Below, piece after piece: positions 18,246 through 26,199 of a DNA stretch of 58,363 nt; the stretch's first letter is position 1, and each line of letters starts with the position of its first letter. The notes under the pieces were generated by a model. It did no database searches. It had not been told where the DNA came from and saw nothing but the letters and a program-made list of their open reading frames with translations. Origin of the DNA: Thauera phenolivorans. Lineage in GTDB: Bacteria > Pseudomonadota > Gammaproteobacteria > Burkholderiales > Rhodocyclaceae. The position numbers and the translations under genes were made by a program. The stretch lies in contig NZ_MBFM01000005.1 in the NCBI RefSeq assembly GCF_001696715.1, positions 218,307 to 276,669 on the forward strand, written 5' to 3'.

Positions 18246-19654
18246 TGACCCGACTCCGCAACCTGGCGCTCACCCTCGCCGCCGCGCTCACCGGCGCCTG
18301 CTCGACGATGGCGCCCGACTACCAGCGCCCCGTGGCGCCGGTGCCGGCGACCTTCCCCGGCGAGGTGCCGACCGAGGCCTCGGCGGTGGCGCCGCTCGCC
18401 GACACCATCGCCTGGGGCGACTATTTCGCCGACGAGCGCCTGCGCGAGCTGATCGGGCTCGCCCTCGACAACAACCGCGACCTGCGCGTGGCCGCGCTCA
18501 ACATCGAGCGCGCGCGCGCCCAGTACCGCATCCAGCGCGCCGACCTCTACCCCGCGGTCGGCGCCGGCGGGGGCCAGAGCGCGCAGCGCCTGCCGGCCGA
18601 CCTCAGCCCCACCGGCGAGTCGACGGTCAACCGCCAGTACAGCGCCACTCTCGGCGTGTCGGCCTGGGAGCTCGACTTCTTCGGCCGCATCCGCAGCCTC
18701 AACGAGCAGGCGCTGCAGCTCTACCTCGGCACCGAGGAGGCGCGTCGCGCCGCCCAGGTCAGCCTGGTGGCGGAAGTGGCGAACGCCTGGCTGACGCTCG
18801 CCGCCGATCGCGAGCGCATGGCGCTGGCGCAGAACACCTACGACACGCGCAGGAAGTCGTACGAGCTCATCGGGCGCAGCTTCGAGGCGGGCGCGGTGTC
18901 GGCGCTCGACCTGCGCCAGGCCGAGACGCAGATGGAGAGCGCGCGCGGCGACGTCGCGCTGTTCGCCGCGCTCGTCGCGCAGGACGAGAACGCGCTCGCG
19001 CTGCTCGCCGGGATGCCGGTGCCCGAGCGCCTGCTGCCGGCGAAGCTGACCGATTCGCTCACCGCGGTGCAGGCGCTGCCCGCCGGCGTGCCCTCCGAGG
19101 TGTTGATGCGCCGCCCCGACATCCTGCAGGCCGAGCGCCAGCTGCGCGCGGCCAACGCCAGCATCGGCGCCGCGCGTGCGGCCTTCTTCCCGGCGATCAC
19201 GCTGACCGGCGCCGCCGGCACCGCGAGCGCGGCGCTCGACGGCCTGTTCGACGGCGGCTCGGGCACCTGGAGCTTCATGCCGCAGATCCGCCTGCCGATC
19301 TTCGAGGCCGGCCGCCTGCACGCCAGCCTCGACGTCGCCGAGATCCAGCGCGAGGTCAATGTCGCCGAGTACGAGAAGTCGATTCAGTCCGCCTTCCGCG
19401 AGGTCGCCGACGCGCTCGCCGATCGCGCCACGCTCGCCGAGCGTCTCGACGCCCGCCAGCGCATGATGGCGGCGAGCCGCGAGACCTATCGTCTCTCGGA
19501 CGCGCGCTACAAGGGCGGCATCGACAGTTTCCTGGCGGTGCTCGATGCCCAGCGCACGCTGTATGCTGCCGAGCAGGAACTGATCGCGGTGCGTCTGGCC
19601 GACGCCGCCAACCGCGTCGCGCTCTACCGCGCGCTCGGGGGTGGCTGGCAGTAG
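18245..19654 (+). CDS. Outer-membrane efflux channel (OprM/NodT type)
   Basis: A 469-residue outer-membrane factor lipoprotein (lipobox LTGAC, Cys at residue 19). Two homologous halves are visible, each with long helices: NNRDLRVAALNIERARAQYRIQRADLYPAV in the first and RRPDILQAERQLRAANASIGAARAAFFPAI in the second. The family pattern WELDFFGRI near residue 140 marks a beta-strand hairpin. As a trimer it forms the exit duct for the pump encoded upstream. The ATG overlaps the pump stop codon, giving translational coupling. Confidence 0.94.
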   Translation: MTRLRNLALTLAAALTGACSTMAPDYQRPVAPVPATFPGEVPTEASAVAPLADTIAWGDYFADERLRELIGLALDNNRDLRVAALNIERARAQYRIQRADLYPAVGAGGGQSAQRLPADLSPTGESTVNRQYSATLGVSAWELDFFGRIRSLNEQALQLYLGTEEARRAAQVSLVAEVANAWLTLAADRERMALAQNTYDTRRKSYELIGRSFEAGAVSALDLRQAETQMESARGDVALFAALVAQDENALALLAGMPVPERLLPAKLTDSLTAVQALPAGVPSEVLMRRPDILQAERQLRAANASIGAARAAFFPAITLTGAAGTASAALDGLFDGGSGTWSFMPQIRLPIFEAGRLHASLDVAEIQREVNVAEYEKSIQSAFREVADALADRATLAERLDARQRMMAASRETYRLSDARYKGGIDSFLAVLDAQRTLYAAEQELIAVRLADAANRVALYRALGGGWQ

Positions 19655-19680
19655 GCGCGCGCCGCAGCGCGGAGAGGGCG

Positions 19681-20814
19681 ATGACGCAGGACGCGACGAT
19701 CGACCGCCGGATCCCGGTGACGCTGCTCACCGGCTTCCTCGGCGCGGGCAAGACGACCTTGCTCAACCACCTGCTGCGCCTGCCCGAAATGGCGAACGCG
19801 GCGGTACTGATCAACGAGTTGGGCGACGTCGGCGTAGACCACCATCTTGTCGATCGGGTGGACGACGCCCTCGTCGTGCTCGACTCCGGCTGCATCTGCT
19901 GCAGCGTGCAGGGCGACCTGGTGAAGGCGCTCAAGTCGCTGTTCATGCGCGCGCTGCGGCGCGAGATCCCCGCGCCGGCGCGGATCCTGATCGAGACCAC
20001 CGGGCTGGCCGATCCCGCGCCGGTGATCTTCACCCTGATGGAAGAGGCCTTCATCGCCGAGCGCTACCGCTGCGACGGCGTGCTCACCGCGGTCGACGCC
20101 ACCCTCGGCCTGTCTCAGCTCGGCACCCATGCCGAGGCGCTGCGCCAGGTGGCGATGGCCGACCGCCTGCTCATCACCAAATGCGATCTCGCCGACGCGG
20201 CCACGCGCGCCGCGCTCGCCGAGCGTCTCGCCGAGCTCAACCCGGGCGCGCCGCAGTTCGAGGTGGCACGCGGAGAGGTCTCACCCGACGCGGTGTTCGG
20301 CTGCGGCCTCTACGATGCCGCCGGCAAGACCGCCGACGTCGCCGCCTGGCTGGGCGAGGAGCGGGTGCGCGCCGCCCAGGCGCGTGCCGCCGAACGGAAT
20401 GCGCCGCCCGCCTGGCGCACCCCCGGAAAGCGCCCGGCAGTGGCCATTCCGGCGGCGCCCGCCCGCCACGACGCCAGCGTACACAGCTTCGTGCTGAGCT
20501 TCGACGAGCCGTTGCACTGGTTCGACTTCAGCGACGCGCTCGGCCTGCTGCTGCAGATCCACGGCGCCCGCATCCTGCGCATCAAGGGCCTGCTCAACGT
20601 CGCCGGCGACCCCCTGCCGCGGGTGCTGCAATGCGTGCAGCACGTCGTCTATCCGGCGACCAGCCTGCCCGCCTGGCCCGACCGTCCGCCCTACGACGAC
20701 CGCCGCAGTCGGCTCGTCTTCATCGTGCGCGACCTGCCCGAGGAAAAGGTGAGGGCGATGCTCGACAGCCTGCTGCAGCCCCCTCCGCCGCCCGTCGTGC
20801 CGCCGCAGCCCTAG
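19681..20814 (+). CDS. COG0523 (G3E) metallochaperone GTPase, CobW C-terminal domain
   Basis: A 377-residue GTPase. The Walker A motif is GFLGAGKTT (residues 18-26) and the metal-binding motif is SGCICCS (near residue 75), the CxCC that binds zinc or cobalt. The ETTGLADP switch follows near residue 105 and the base-recognition TKCDLAD near residue 165. The CobW C-terminal domain begins about residue 265 (HSFVLSFDEPLHWFDFSDAL). The family inserts metals into client proteins; members are often zinc-responsive, but I see no Zur-like box. A Pro-rich tail ends the protein. It starts 26 bases after the efflux channel gene and converges on the next gene. Confidence 0.9.
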   Translation: MTQDATIDRRIPVTLLTGFLGAGKTTLLNHLLRLPEMANAAVLINELGDVGVDHHLVDRVDDALVVLDSGCICCSVQGDLVKALKSLFMRALRREIPAPARILIETTGLADPAPVIFTLMEEAFIAERYRCDGVLTAVDATLGLSQLGTHAEALRQVAMADRLLITKCDLADAATRAALAERLAELNPGAPQFEVARGEVSPDAVFGCGLYDAAGKTADVAAWLGEERVRAAQARAAERNAPPAWRTPGKRPAVAIPAAPARHDASVHSFVLSFDEPLHWFDFSDALGLLLQIHGARILRIKGLLNVAGDPLPRVLQCVQHVVYPATSLPAWPDRPPYDDRRSRLVFIVRDLPEEKVRAMLDSLLQPPPPPVVPPQP

Positions 20815-21782
20815 GCGGCGCACAAGGCCCGGCGCGCCGCCTCGTATTCCGCACGCAGGCGGGCGACGCACTCGGCCACGGTCGGCACGTCGCGGATCGC
20901 GCCCACGCCCTGGCCGGCGCTCCAGATGTCGCGCCACGCCTTCGCCTTGGCATCGCCGCCGCTGCCGCTGCCGAAATCCATCTTCGACTTGTCGGCCGCG
21001 GGCAGCTTGTCGGGATCGTAGCCGGCGGCGGCCACGCTCGGCTTCAGGTAGTTGCCCGGCACGCCGGAGAACAGCGAGGAGTACACGATGTCGTCCGCCG
21101 CGGTGTCGACCAGCATCTGCTTGTAGGCGGGCGGGGCCTCCGCCTCCGCGGTGGCGATGAAGCGCGTACCCATGTAGGCGAAGTCCGCGCCCATCGCCTG
21201 CGCGGCGAGGATCGAGCGGCCGGAGGAGATCGCCCCCGCGAGCGCCACCGGGCCGTCGAAGATCCGCCGCACTTCGGGCAGCAGGGCGAAGGGGCTGAGC
21301 GTGCCCGCATGGCCACCGGCGCCCGCGCACACCAGGATCAGGCCGTCGACGCCCTGCGCGATCGCCTTCTCCGCATGGCGGATGTTGGTCACGTCGTGGA
21401 ACACCAGGCCACCGTAGCTGTGCGCCGCGTCGACCACGTCCTTCGACACCTGCAGGCTGGTGATGATCAGCGGCACGCGGTGGCGCACGCACGTCTCCAC
21501 GTCCCGCGCGAGGCGGTCGTTGGAGGAGTGACAGATCTGGTTGACCGCGAAGGGCGCCACCCGTTGCCCGGGGTGCTCGGTGGCGAAGCGCTCGAGCTCG
21601 TCGCGGATTTCGTCCAGCCACTCGTCGAGCAGTTCGGCGGGGCGGGCGTTGAGCGCCGGAAAGGCGCCGATGATGCCGCTCTTGCATTGCGCCGCGACCA
21701 GCCGCGGGTGGGAGACGAGGAACATCGGCGAGGCGATGACCGGCAGCGACATGCGCGCCAGCAGGTTTTCGGTGACTTTCAT
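20811..21782 (-). CDS. Nitronate monooxygenase / 2-nitropropane dioxygenase-family FMN protein
   Basis: A 323-residue TIM-barrel flavoprotein. It begins MKVTENLLARMSLPVIASPMF, the family N-terminus, and has SYGGLVFHDVTNIRHAEKAI, then ILVCAGAGGHAGTLSPFALL (catalytic/FMN region around residue 160) and GAISSGRSILAAQAMGADFAYMGTRF, the phosphate-binding part. It should oxidise nitronates or act as a related FMN-dependent enzyme; in many proteobacteria its true substrate is unknown. The stop shares the palindrome CTAG (20811-20814) with the stop of the GTPase gene on the other strand, so both reading frames end within the same four bases. Confidence 0.88.
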   Translation of the reverse strand: MKVTENLLARMSLPVIASPMFLVSHPRLVAAQCKSGIIGAFPALNARPAELLDEWLDEIRDELERFATEHPGQRVAPFAVNQICHSSNDRLARDVETCVRHRVPLIITSLQVSKDVVDAAHSYGGLVFHDVTNIRHAEKAIAQGVDGLILVCAGAGGHAGTLSPFALLPEVRRIFDGPVALAGAISSGRSILAAQAMGADFAYMGTRFIATAEAEAPPAYKQMLVDTAADDIVYSSLFSGVPGNYLKPSVAAAGYDPDKLPAADKSKMDFGSGSGGDAKAKAWRDIWSAGQGVGAIRDVPTVAECVARLRAEYEAARRALCAA

Positions 21783-21875
21783 GGCTCGGTTCTGCGCTTC
21801 GGCACGGGACGGTAAGGTGACGCCACTTTACCGCACCCGCTCCGCCGAAGGCACCGTAGGCGGCCTGCGCCAAGA

Positions 21876-22041
21876 GCGATAGCAGACGTCATCTCCGAGA
21901 CGACCGCCGTTATCGCGCACAGGGGTGCGCTCCTACAGTGCCTTCGACGAACGCCCCCCTGTAGGAGCCCTGCCCCCAGGGCGATCGCGGCCATCATCGC
22001 CGGGAAAGCCGCCGGTATCGCGCACAGGGGTGCGCTCCTAC
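21876..22041. repeat. Cluster of three GTAG-type REP elements in two 61-base direct repeats
   Basis: Two copies of a 61-base segment (21876-21936 and 21981-22041) lie 105 bases apart; their last 26 bases are identical. Read on the minus strand, each begins GTAGGAGCGCACCCCTGTGC, a GTAG head followed by a GCGCAC/GTGCGC hairpin. Between them at 21961-21988, on the plus strand, lies a third unit, GTAGGAGCCCTGCCCCCAGG followed by GCGATCGC, with a CCCTG/CAGGG hairpin. A GTAG head plus imperfect palindrome is the signature of REP sequences mobilised by RAYT transposases. No RAYT gene is present. A fourth unit is at 29073-29100. Confidence 0.8.
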
Positions 22042-22062
22042 GAGCGGTGCAGGGGCGCGCGT

Positions 22063-22503
22063 TCAGCCCTTGACGTCGGCGATGTAGCGCTCGAGCTGAT
22101 CGATCGTGAATTCCTGTTCGGAAATGATGTCCTTGACCACGTCGCCGATCGAGATCAGCCCGAGCAGCCGTCCCTCGCTCATGATCGGCAGGTGGCGGAA
22201 GCGGTGTTCGGTCATCAGCGCCATGCAGCGGTCGCGGTCTTCCTCGGGCGCCACGCTCAGCACCGGCGTGGTCATCACCTCGCGCACCGTCGTTTCCCTG
22301 GAGGAACGCGCCCTGAGGATGATCTTGCGCGCATAGTCGCGCTCGCTGACGATGCCGAGCACCTGTTCGCCGTCCATCACCACCAGCGCGCCGATGTTGT
22401 GCTCGGCCATGCGGTGGACCGCTTCGTACACCGTCTCGTCCGGCCCGATCGTGTGGATGAACTGGCTGGCCTTGTGCTGGAAGATATAGGCTGCGCTCTT
22501 CAT
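22063..22503 (-). CDS. Paired CBS-domain protein
   Basis: A 146-residue cytosolic protein made almost entirely of two CBS domains (about residues 10-68 and 76-135). Characteristic segments are GALVVMDGEQVLGIVSERDYARK and FRHLPIMSEGRLLGLISIGDVVK. A Bateman module of this kind binds adenine nucleotides and usually regulates a partner, but no partner domain is fused. A homologous CBS pair occurs at 31031-31456. The start at 22503 gives MKSAAYIFQHK, the common N-terminus of this family. The adenine-deaminase-type gene lies upstream on the same strand, 82 bases away. Confidence 0.9.
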   Translation of the reverse strand: MKSAAYIFQHKASQFIHTIGPDETVYEAVHRMAEHNIGALVVMDGEQVLGIVSERDYARKIILRARSSRETTVREVMTTPVLSVAPEEDRDRCMALMTEHRFRHLPIMSEGRLLGLISIGDVVKDIISEQEFTIDQLERYIADVKG

Positions 22504-22585
22504 GGTCTGCCTCGCTCCGGCCCTCACCGCGGCCCGATAAGTCCAGCATAGTCCGCAGGCTCGGGCCCTGCCAGCCGGCGCCTGC

Positions 22586-23590
22586 TCAGTCCGGCAGCGT
22601 CGCGAGCCGCCGCAGCCAGGGCGCGCGCTCGGCCTCGGTCACGAAGGCGGCCTCCAGGCTGTTGCGCGCGATGCGTTTGAGCTCGCCGCGGCTGAGCCCG
22701 AGCGCCTCGGCGGTGTCGATGTAGTTCTGTGCGATGTAGCCGCCGAAATAGGCGGGGTCGTCGGAGTTGATCGTCACCTTGAGCCCGGCGTCGAGCAGTG
22801 CCTTCAGATTGTGCGCGGCGAGGTTGGGGAACACGCGCAGCTTCACGTTCGACAGCGGGCACACCGTCAGCGGCACCTGTTCGCGCGCGAGCCGCGCCAG
22901 CAGTGCGGGATCCTCCGCGGCGCGCACGCCGTGGTCGATGCGCTCCACGCCCAGCAGCTCGAGTGCCTCGACGATGTAGGCGGGCGGGCCTTCCTCGCCG
23001 GCGTGGGCGACGAGGTGGAGGCCGAGCTCGCGGCAGCGCGCGAACAGTCGGACGAATTTCGCGGGCGGATGGCCCTTCTCCGAGGAATCGAGGCCGACGC
23101 CGTGGAGGCGCGCCAGATGCGGCTGCGCCGCCTCCAGGGCGGCGAAGCCCTCGTCCTCGCTGAGGTGGCGCAGGAAGCACAGGATCAGCCGCGAGCTGAT
23201 GCCGTAGCGGGCCTGTGCCGCGCGACAGGCGCGCTCCAGGCCGTCGAGCACGGTCTCGAAGGCGACGCCGCGCGCGGTGTGGGTCTGGGGGTCGAAGAAG
23301 AGCTCGGCGTGCACTACGCCGTCGGCATGGGCGCGGGCGAAGTAGGCCATCGCGAGCTCGAAGAAGTCCTGCTCGTGGCAGAGCGCGGCGGCGCCGGCGT
23401 AGTAGAGGTCGAGGAAGCTCTGCAGGTCGCTGAAGGCGTAGGCGGCGCGGGTCTCCTCCACGCTCTTCCAGGGCAGGGCGATGCGGTTGCGCGCGGCGAG
23501 CGCGAACATCAGCTCGGGCTCGAGCGTGCCCTCGATGTGCAGATGCAGTTCGGCCTTGGGCAGGGCGCGGACGAAGGTGTCGAGGTCCAT
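22586..23590 (-). CDS. Adenine deaminase of the adenosine/adenine deaminase superfamily
   Basis: A 334-residue metal-dependent amidohydrolase. The metal ligands are in [10 protein letters not shown] (HxH near residues 16-18), HAGEEGP (near residue 200) and INSDDPAYF (near residue 280), and the catalytic Glu is in HAGEE. The segment [14 protein letters not shown] is the hallmark of the adenine-deaminase branch rather than true adenosine deaminases, which have GxDLAG there. It should convert adenine to hypoxanthine in purine salvage. The start at 23590 ([18 protein letters not shown]) is the typical N-terminus; a GTG at 23614 is an alternative. Confidence 0.88.
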   Translation of the reverse strand: MDLDTFVRALPKAELHLHIEGTLEPELMFALAARNRIALPWKSVEETRAAYAFSDLQSFLDLYYAGAAALCHEQDFFELAMAYFARAHADGVVHAELFFDPQTHTARGVAFETVLDGLERACRAAQARYGISSRLILCFLRHLSEDEGFAALEAAQPHLARLHGVGLDSSEKGHPPAKFVRLFARCRELGLHLVAHAGEEGPPAYIVEALELLGVERIDHGVRAAEDPALLARLAREQVPLTVCPLSNVKLRVFPNLAAHNLKALLDAGLKVTINSDDPAYFGGYIAQNYIDTAEALGLSRGELKRIARNSLEAAFVTEAERAPWLRRLATLPD

Positions 23591-23679
23591 CTCGGGCTCC
23601 GTGGTCGGGTGCACCGATTGTAGGCCGGGCCCGCGCCGCGTGGCCGCCGGATCAGAACCTGCCGCTCAGAACTCGCCGC

Positions 23680-24945
23680 TCAGAACTCGCCGCTCAGGCC
23701 GAGCCGCATGTAGCCGCGCCGGTAGGCGTAGAAGTCGATGTTCGAGCGGCGATCGATGACGCCGACGTGCAGCCGCGGCGACAGCTTCCAGATCCGCAGC
23801 TTGCGGTTGAGCAGGTCGAATTCGAGCCGGGTTTCGGTGTCGCGCCGGGTCTCGCGGAAGAAGGGGTCGGGCGCCTGGTAGCGGCCCTGGCCGGCCTGCA
23901 CCCTCACGCCGGTGATCCAGCCGCCGCCCCATTCGTCCACCCGGCGCAGGCCGAGCTGGCCGAGGCGGAAGGCGTAGGCGTCCTCCTTCGCCCCGTTGTC
24001 GACATAGTCGAGGTTCATCTCCCAGCGGCTGTCGGGCTTGGCGGCGTAGATGAAGGTGGCGGCGGCGACACGCTGCCAGCCGTCGCGGTAGGGATGGGCC
24101 GGATAGTCGAGCCGCATGCCCGACAGGGCGAGCTTCATCGACAGGTCGGGGCGCAGCACGCGGAAGTCCGACAGCGTCCAGTTCGCGCCGTCGTAGAGGC
24201 GCTCGTTCTGGTAGCGCGCCCAGTGGTGGCCGAGCTCCACGGTGAAGGTGTGGTCGGCGAACTTGAAGTGGCGGCCGGCCGAGGCCTGCATATAGCTGAA
24301 GTCGAGCGTCTTGCCGTCGTGCTCGAGATGGTCGACCACGCCGCGCACGAACCACAGCGAATGGTTCGGGATCGGCACCCGGCCGTCGAGCACCACCCGC
24401 ACCCCGGTCGAGCTTTTCTCGCGCGCGTCGGCGTTGAGCCGGTAGCGCACGCCGTCGATCTCCACCTCATCGACCGAGGTGGCCTGGTTGGCGTTGCTGT
24501 CGAACACGATATCGATCGAGGCGGTGAGGCTGGGCAGCTCCTCGCGGATGCGCGACAGCACGCCGAGCACGGTGCGGCGCACGCCGTCCGGCAGCTCGTG
24601 GGCGAGCACCTGCTCGAAGTTGTAGCGCGCGCCGTCGTAGTCCTTCGCCAGCATCAGCACCCGGCCCAGCTCCAGCCGTGGCCGCAGCAGCCGCGGGTCC
24701 TGCGACAGCATGCGGCGGAAGGCGTCCGCGGCCTCGAGGTAGCGGCCGAGCTCGGCGAGCAGCATGCCGCGCGTGAACTGGGTCTGCAGGTCGGTCGGGT
24801 CGAGGAAGAGCCGCGCCTCCACGGCCTTGAGCTCGGCGGCGAAGTCGATCGCCGGCTGCGGGGCGGCCTGCGCCCATGCGGCGGGCGCGAGCAGGAGGGC
24901 GAGGCACAAAAAAGCGGCCCCCAAGGGGCCGCGTCGTTCGCGCAT
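23680..24945 (-). CDS. Slam-family outer-membrane exporter of surface lipoproteins (type XI secretion)
   Basis: A 421-residue protein with a signal peptide (MRERRGPLGAAFLCL...PAAWA, cleavage near residue 25). A periplasmic TPR-like domain follows (about residues 30-135: FLDPTDLQTQFTRGMLLAELGRY and ALELGRVLML-type helices). The C-terminal 280 residues show alternating beta strands ending RRGYMRLGLSGEF, with the terminal Phe typical of Omp85-like or Bam-assembled barrels. This is the DUF560/Slam layout. Slams move specific lipoproteins across the outer membrane to the cell surface. The gene begins 5 bases after the TbpB-like lipoprotein gene, its presumed cargo. Codons 4-14 contain an intrinsic terminator on the coding strand. 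Confidence 0.85.
   Translation of the reverse strand: MRERRGPLGAAFLCLALLLAPAAWAQAAPQPAIDFAAELKAVEARLFLDPTDLQTQFTRGMLLAELGRYLEAADAFRRMLSQDPRLLRPRLELGRVLMLAKDYDGARYNFEQVLAHELPDGVRRTVLGVLSRIREELPSLTASIDIVFDSNANQATSVDEVEIDGVRYRLNADAREKSSTGVRVVLDGRVPIPNHSLWFVRGVVDHLEHDGKTLDFSYMQASAGRHFKFADHTFTVELGHHWARYQNERLYDGANWTLSDFRVLRPDLSMKLALSGMRLDYPAHPYRDGWQRVAAATFIYAAKPDSRWEMNLDYVDNGAKEDAYAFRLGQLGLRRVDEWGGGWITGVRVQAGQGRYQAPDPFFRETRRDTETRLEFDLLNRKLRIWKLSPRLHVGVIDRRSNIDFYAYRRGYMRLGLSGEF
24908..24932 (-). terminator. Intrinsic terminator embedded in the Slam signal-peptide codons
   Basis: On the minus strand the order is GCGGCCCC, loop TTG, GGGGCCGC, then TTTTTT. This is an 8-bp all-GC stem followed directly by six U residues, a textbook Rho-independent terminator. 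It lies about 18 bases downstream of the lipoprotein stop codon and inside the Slam reading frame (residues R-G-P-L-G-A-A-F). It would end most lipoprotein transcripts and let only read-through reach the exporter gene. Confidence 0.75.
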
Positions 24946-24950
24946 GCGGC

Positions 24951-25901
24951 TTACTGCTTCTTCGCGCCGTAGGCGAACTGGATCGACTCGACGCCGCTGC
25001 CGGCCTGCACCGTGCCGACGCCGCCGAGTTCATCGGCGTTCGGGCCGTAGAAGCGGCCCGTGGTCTCGCCGGACATGCTGCCCGCAGTCACCGTGCCGGA
25101 GAAGGCATTGGCGCCCGGCGTGATGTCGAGGGTGCCGCTCAGCCCGAGCGAAGCGCTGACGTCCTGCGGCGTCCCGGCCGCGAGATCGGCCTCGTTCAGG
25201 ATCAGGGTCCTGGTGGTGCTCAGCCCGATCGTGCGCGCGTCGAAATTCGCCGTCGCGACGAGGTCGGAGTAGAGGACGTGGTCAACGCCGTCGGCCCTGA
25301 CGTACTGCCCGCCGAGGATGCCCCTGTAGGTGGCGGTGCCGGTGCTCGGGATCGCCGCGACAGGGGTGACTGTGCCGAAGCTCACCACGCCGCTGGTGCC
25401 GGTGCCGGTCTCGGCGCCGGGTTCCCACACCCCGAAGGACTGGTAGTTCCAGCCGAGGGCCTTGAGCGCGTTCCCCGAGGGTACGAGGGCGATCTGCGTG
25501 TCGTTCTCGGCGAAGGCCAGCAGTTCGGTGACGCCGGACGGTCCGATGCGGTTGAATTCCACCGCGCCGCTGCCGGTATCGAGGGCGACCTTCACGATCT
25601 CCCCCGTCTTCATGAATCCGAGCGTCGAATCGCCGATGACGCTAGGGTCCGTGGCCGGACGGATCGCGGTGAATACCTTGTTCGTGGTGTCGAAGTCGTA
25701 GGTGATCGACTCGGTTTCCGTCGGTCCGCTGATGGTCACGTCGGCAGGTGCGGTGACGATCGGCTCAGCGTCGGGAATCAGGCTCTCCTGCACCGGCGAG
25801 GGGGCGGCGGCACCGCCGCCGCCACCACCACCGCAGGCAGCCAGTGCGGCAACGAGCGGCAGGAACAACAGGGAAGCTGCTGGACGTGCATTCATTTTCA
25901 T
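24951..25901 (-). CDS. TbpB-like surface lipoprotein, presumed Slam cargo
   Basis: A 316-residue lipoprotein: signal peptide, lipobox LAAC with Cys at residue 23, then a run of seven Gly and a Pro/Ser linker. The mature part is beta-rich with one barrel domain at the C-terminus (about residues 225-316). This contains SGTLDITPGANAFSGTVTAG and GRFYGPNADELGGVG, the conserved strand-turn of the TbpB/HpuA-type 8-stranded barrel. In Neisseria such barrels are the signal recognised by Slam. No TonB receptor is adjacent, so the ligand (metal, haem, host or environmental protein) is open. The start at 25901 has AGAGGG 8 bases upstream; a second Met lies at codon 3. Confidence 0.82.
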   Translation of the reverse strand: MKMNARPAASLLFLPLVAALAACGGGGGGGAAAPSPVQESLIPDAEPIVTAPADVTISGPTETESITYDFDTTNKVFTAIRPATDPSVIGDSTLGFMKTGEIVKVALDTGSGAVEFNRIGPSGVTELLAFAENDTQIALVPSGNALKALGWNYQSFGVWEPGAETGTGTSGVVSFGTVTPVAAIPSTGTATYRGILGGQYVRADGVDHVLYSDLVATANFDARTIGLSTTRTLILNEADLAAGTPQDVSASLGLSGTLDITPGANAFSGTVTAGSMSGETTGRFYGPNADELGGVGTVQAGSGVESIQFAYGAKKQ

Positions 25902-26199
25902 CGTTCTGGCCCTCTGGGCGAAAAGTCCTCGTAGGTTGAGCATTCTAAGAGGAAACGTATGCGGATCAGGTGACGGGAGTGTAACAGGGGCGGACGTTTC
26001 CGCGCGCCGTGGAACAGAAGCGCTCCGTCCGATCCTGAGTACCATGCGGACGGCACAGGGGCCGTGACGTGTGCCGCACCGGCGGCGTTCTTCTGCCGGC
26101 CGCAGCGGCGCGGATGGGTCGTCACGGCCTGCGCGTGGGCGCTGTGTTCCGCGCCGCCGATTGTTATCCTCTCCGTGTTTCCCACTTCGGCGACGGCTC
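25902..26199. other. Divergent intergenic region
   Basis: This 298-base stretch separates the minus-strand lipoprotein from the plus-strand DUF2868 gene and must hold both promoters. On the minus strand a TAGAAT-like -10 (around 25941-25946) is visible but no convincing -35. No Fur-like palindrome, repeat or RNA gene was seen. Confidence 0.4.

Noticed and set aside
21876-22041. CRISPR-like repeat array
   Set aside because: There are only two direct copies 105 bases apart with an inverted related unit between them, no regular spacers and no cas genes; this is a REP cluster.
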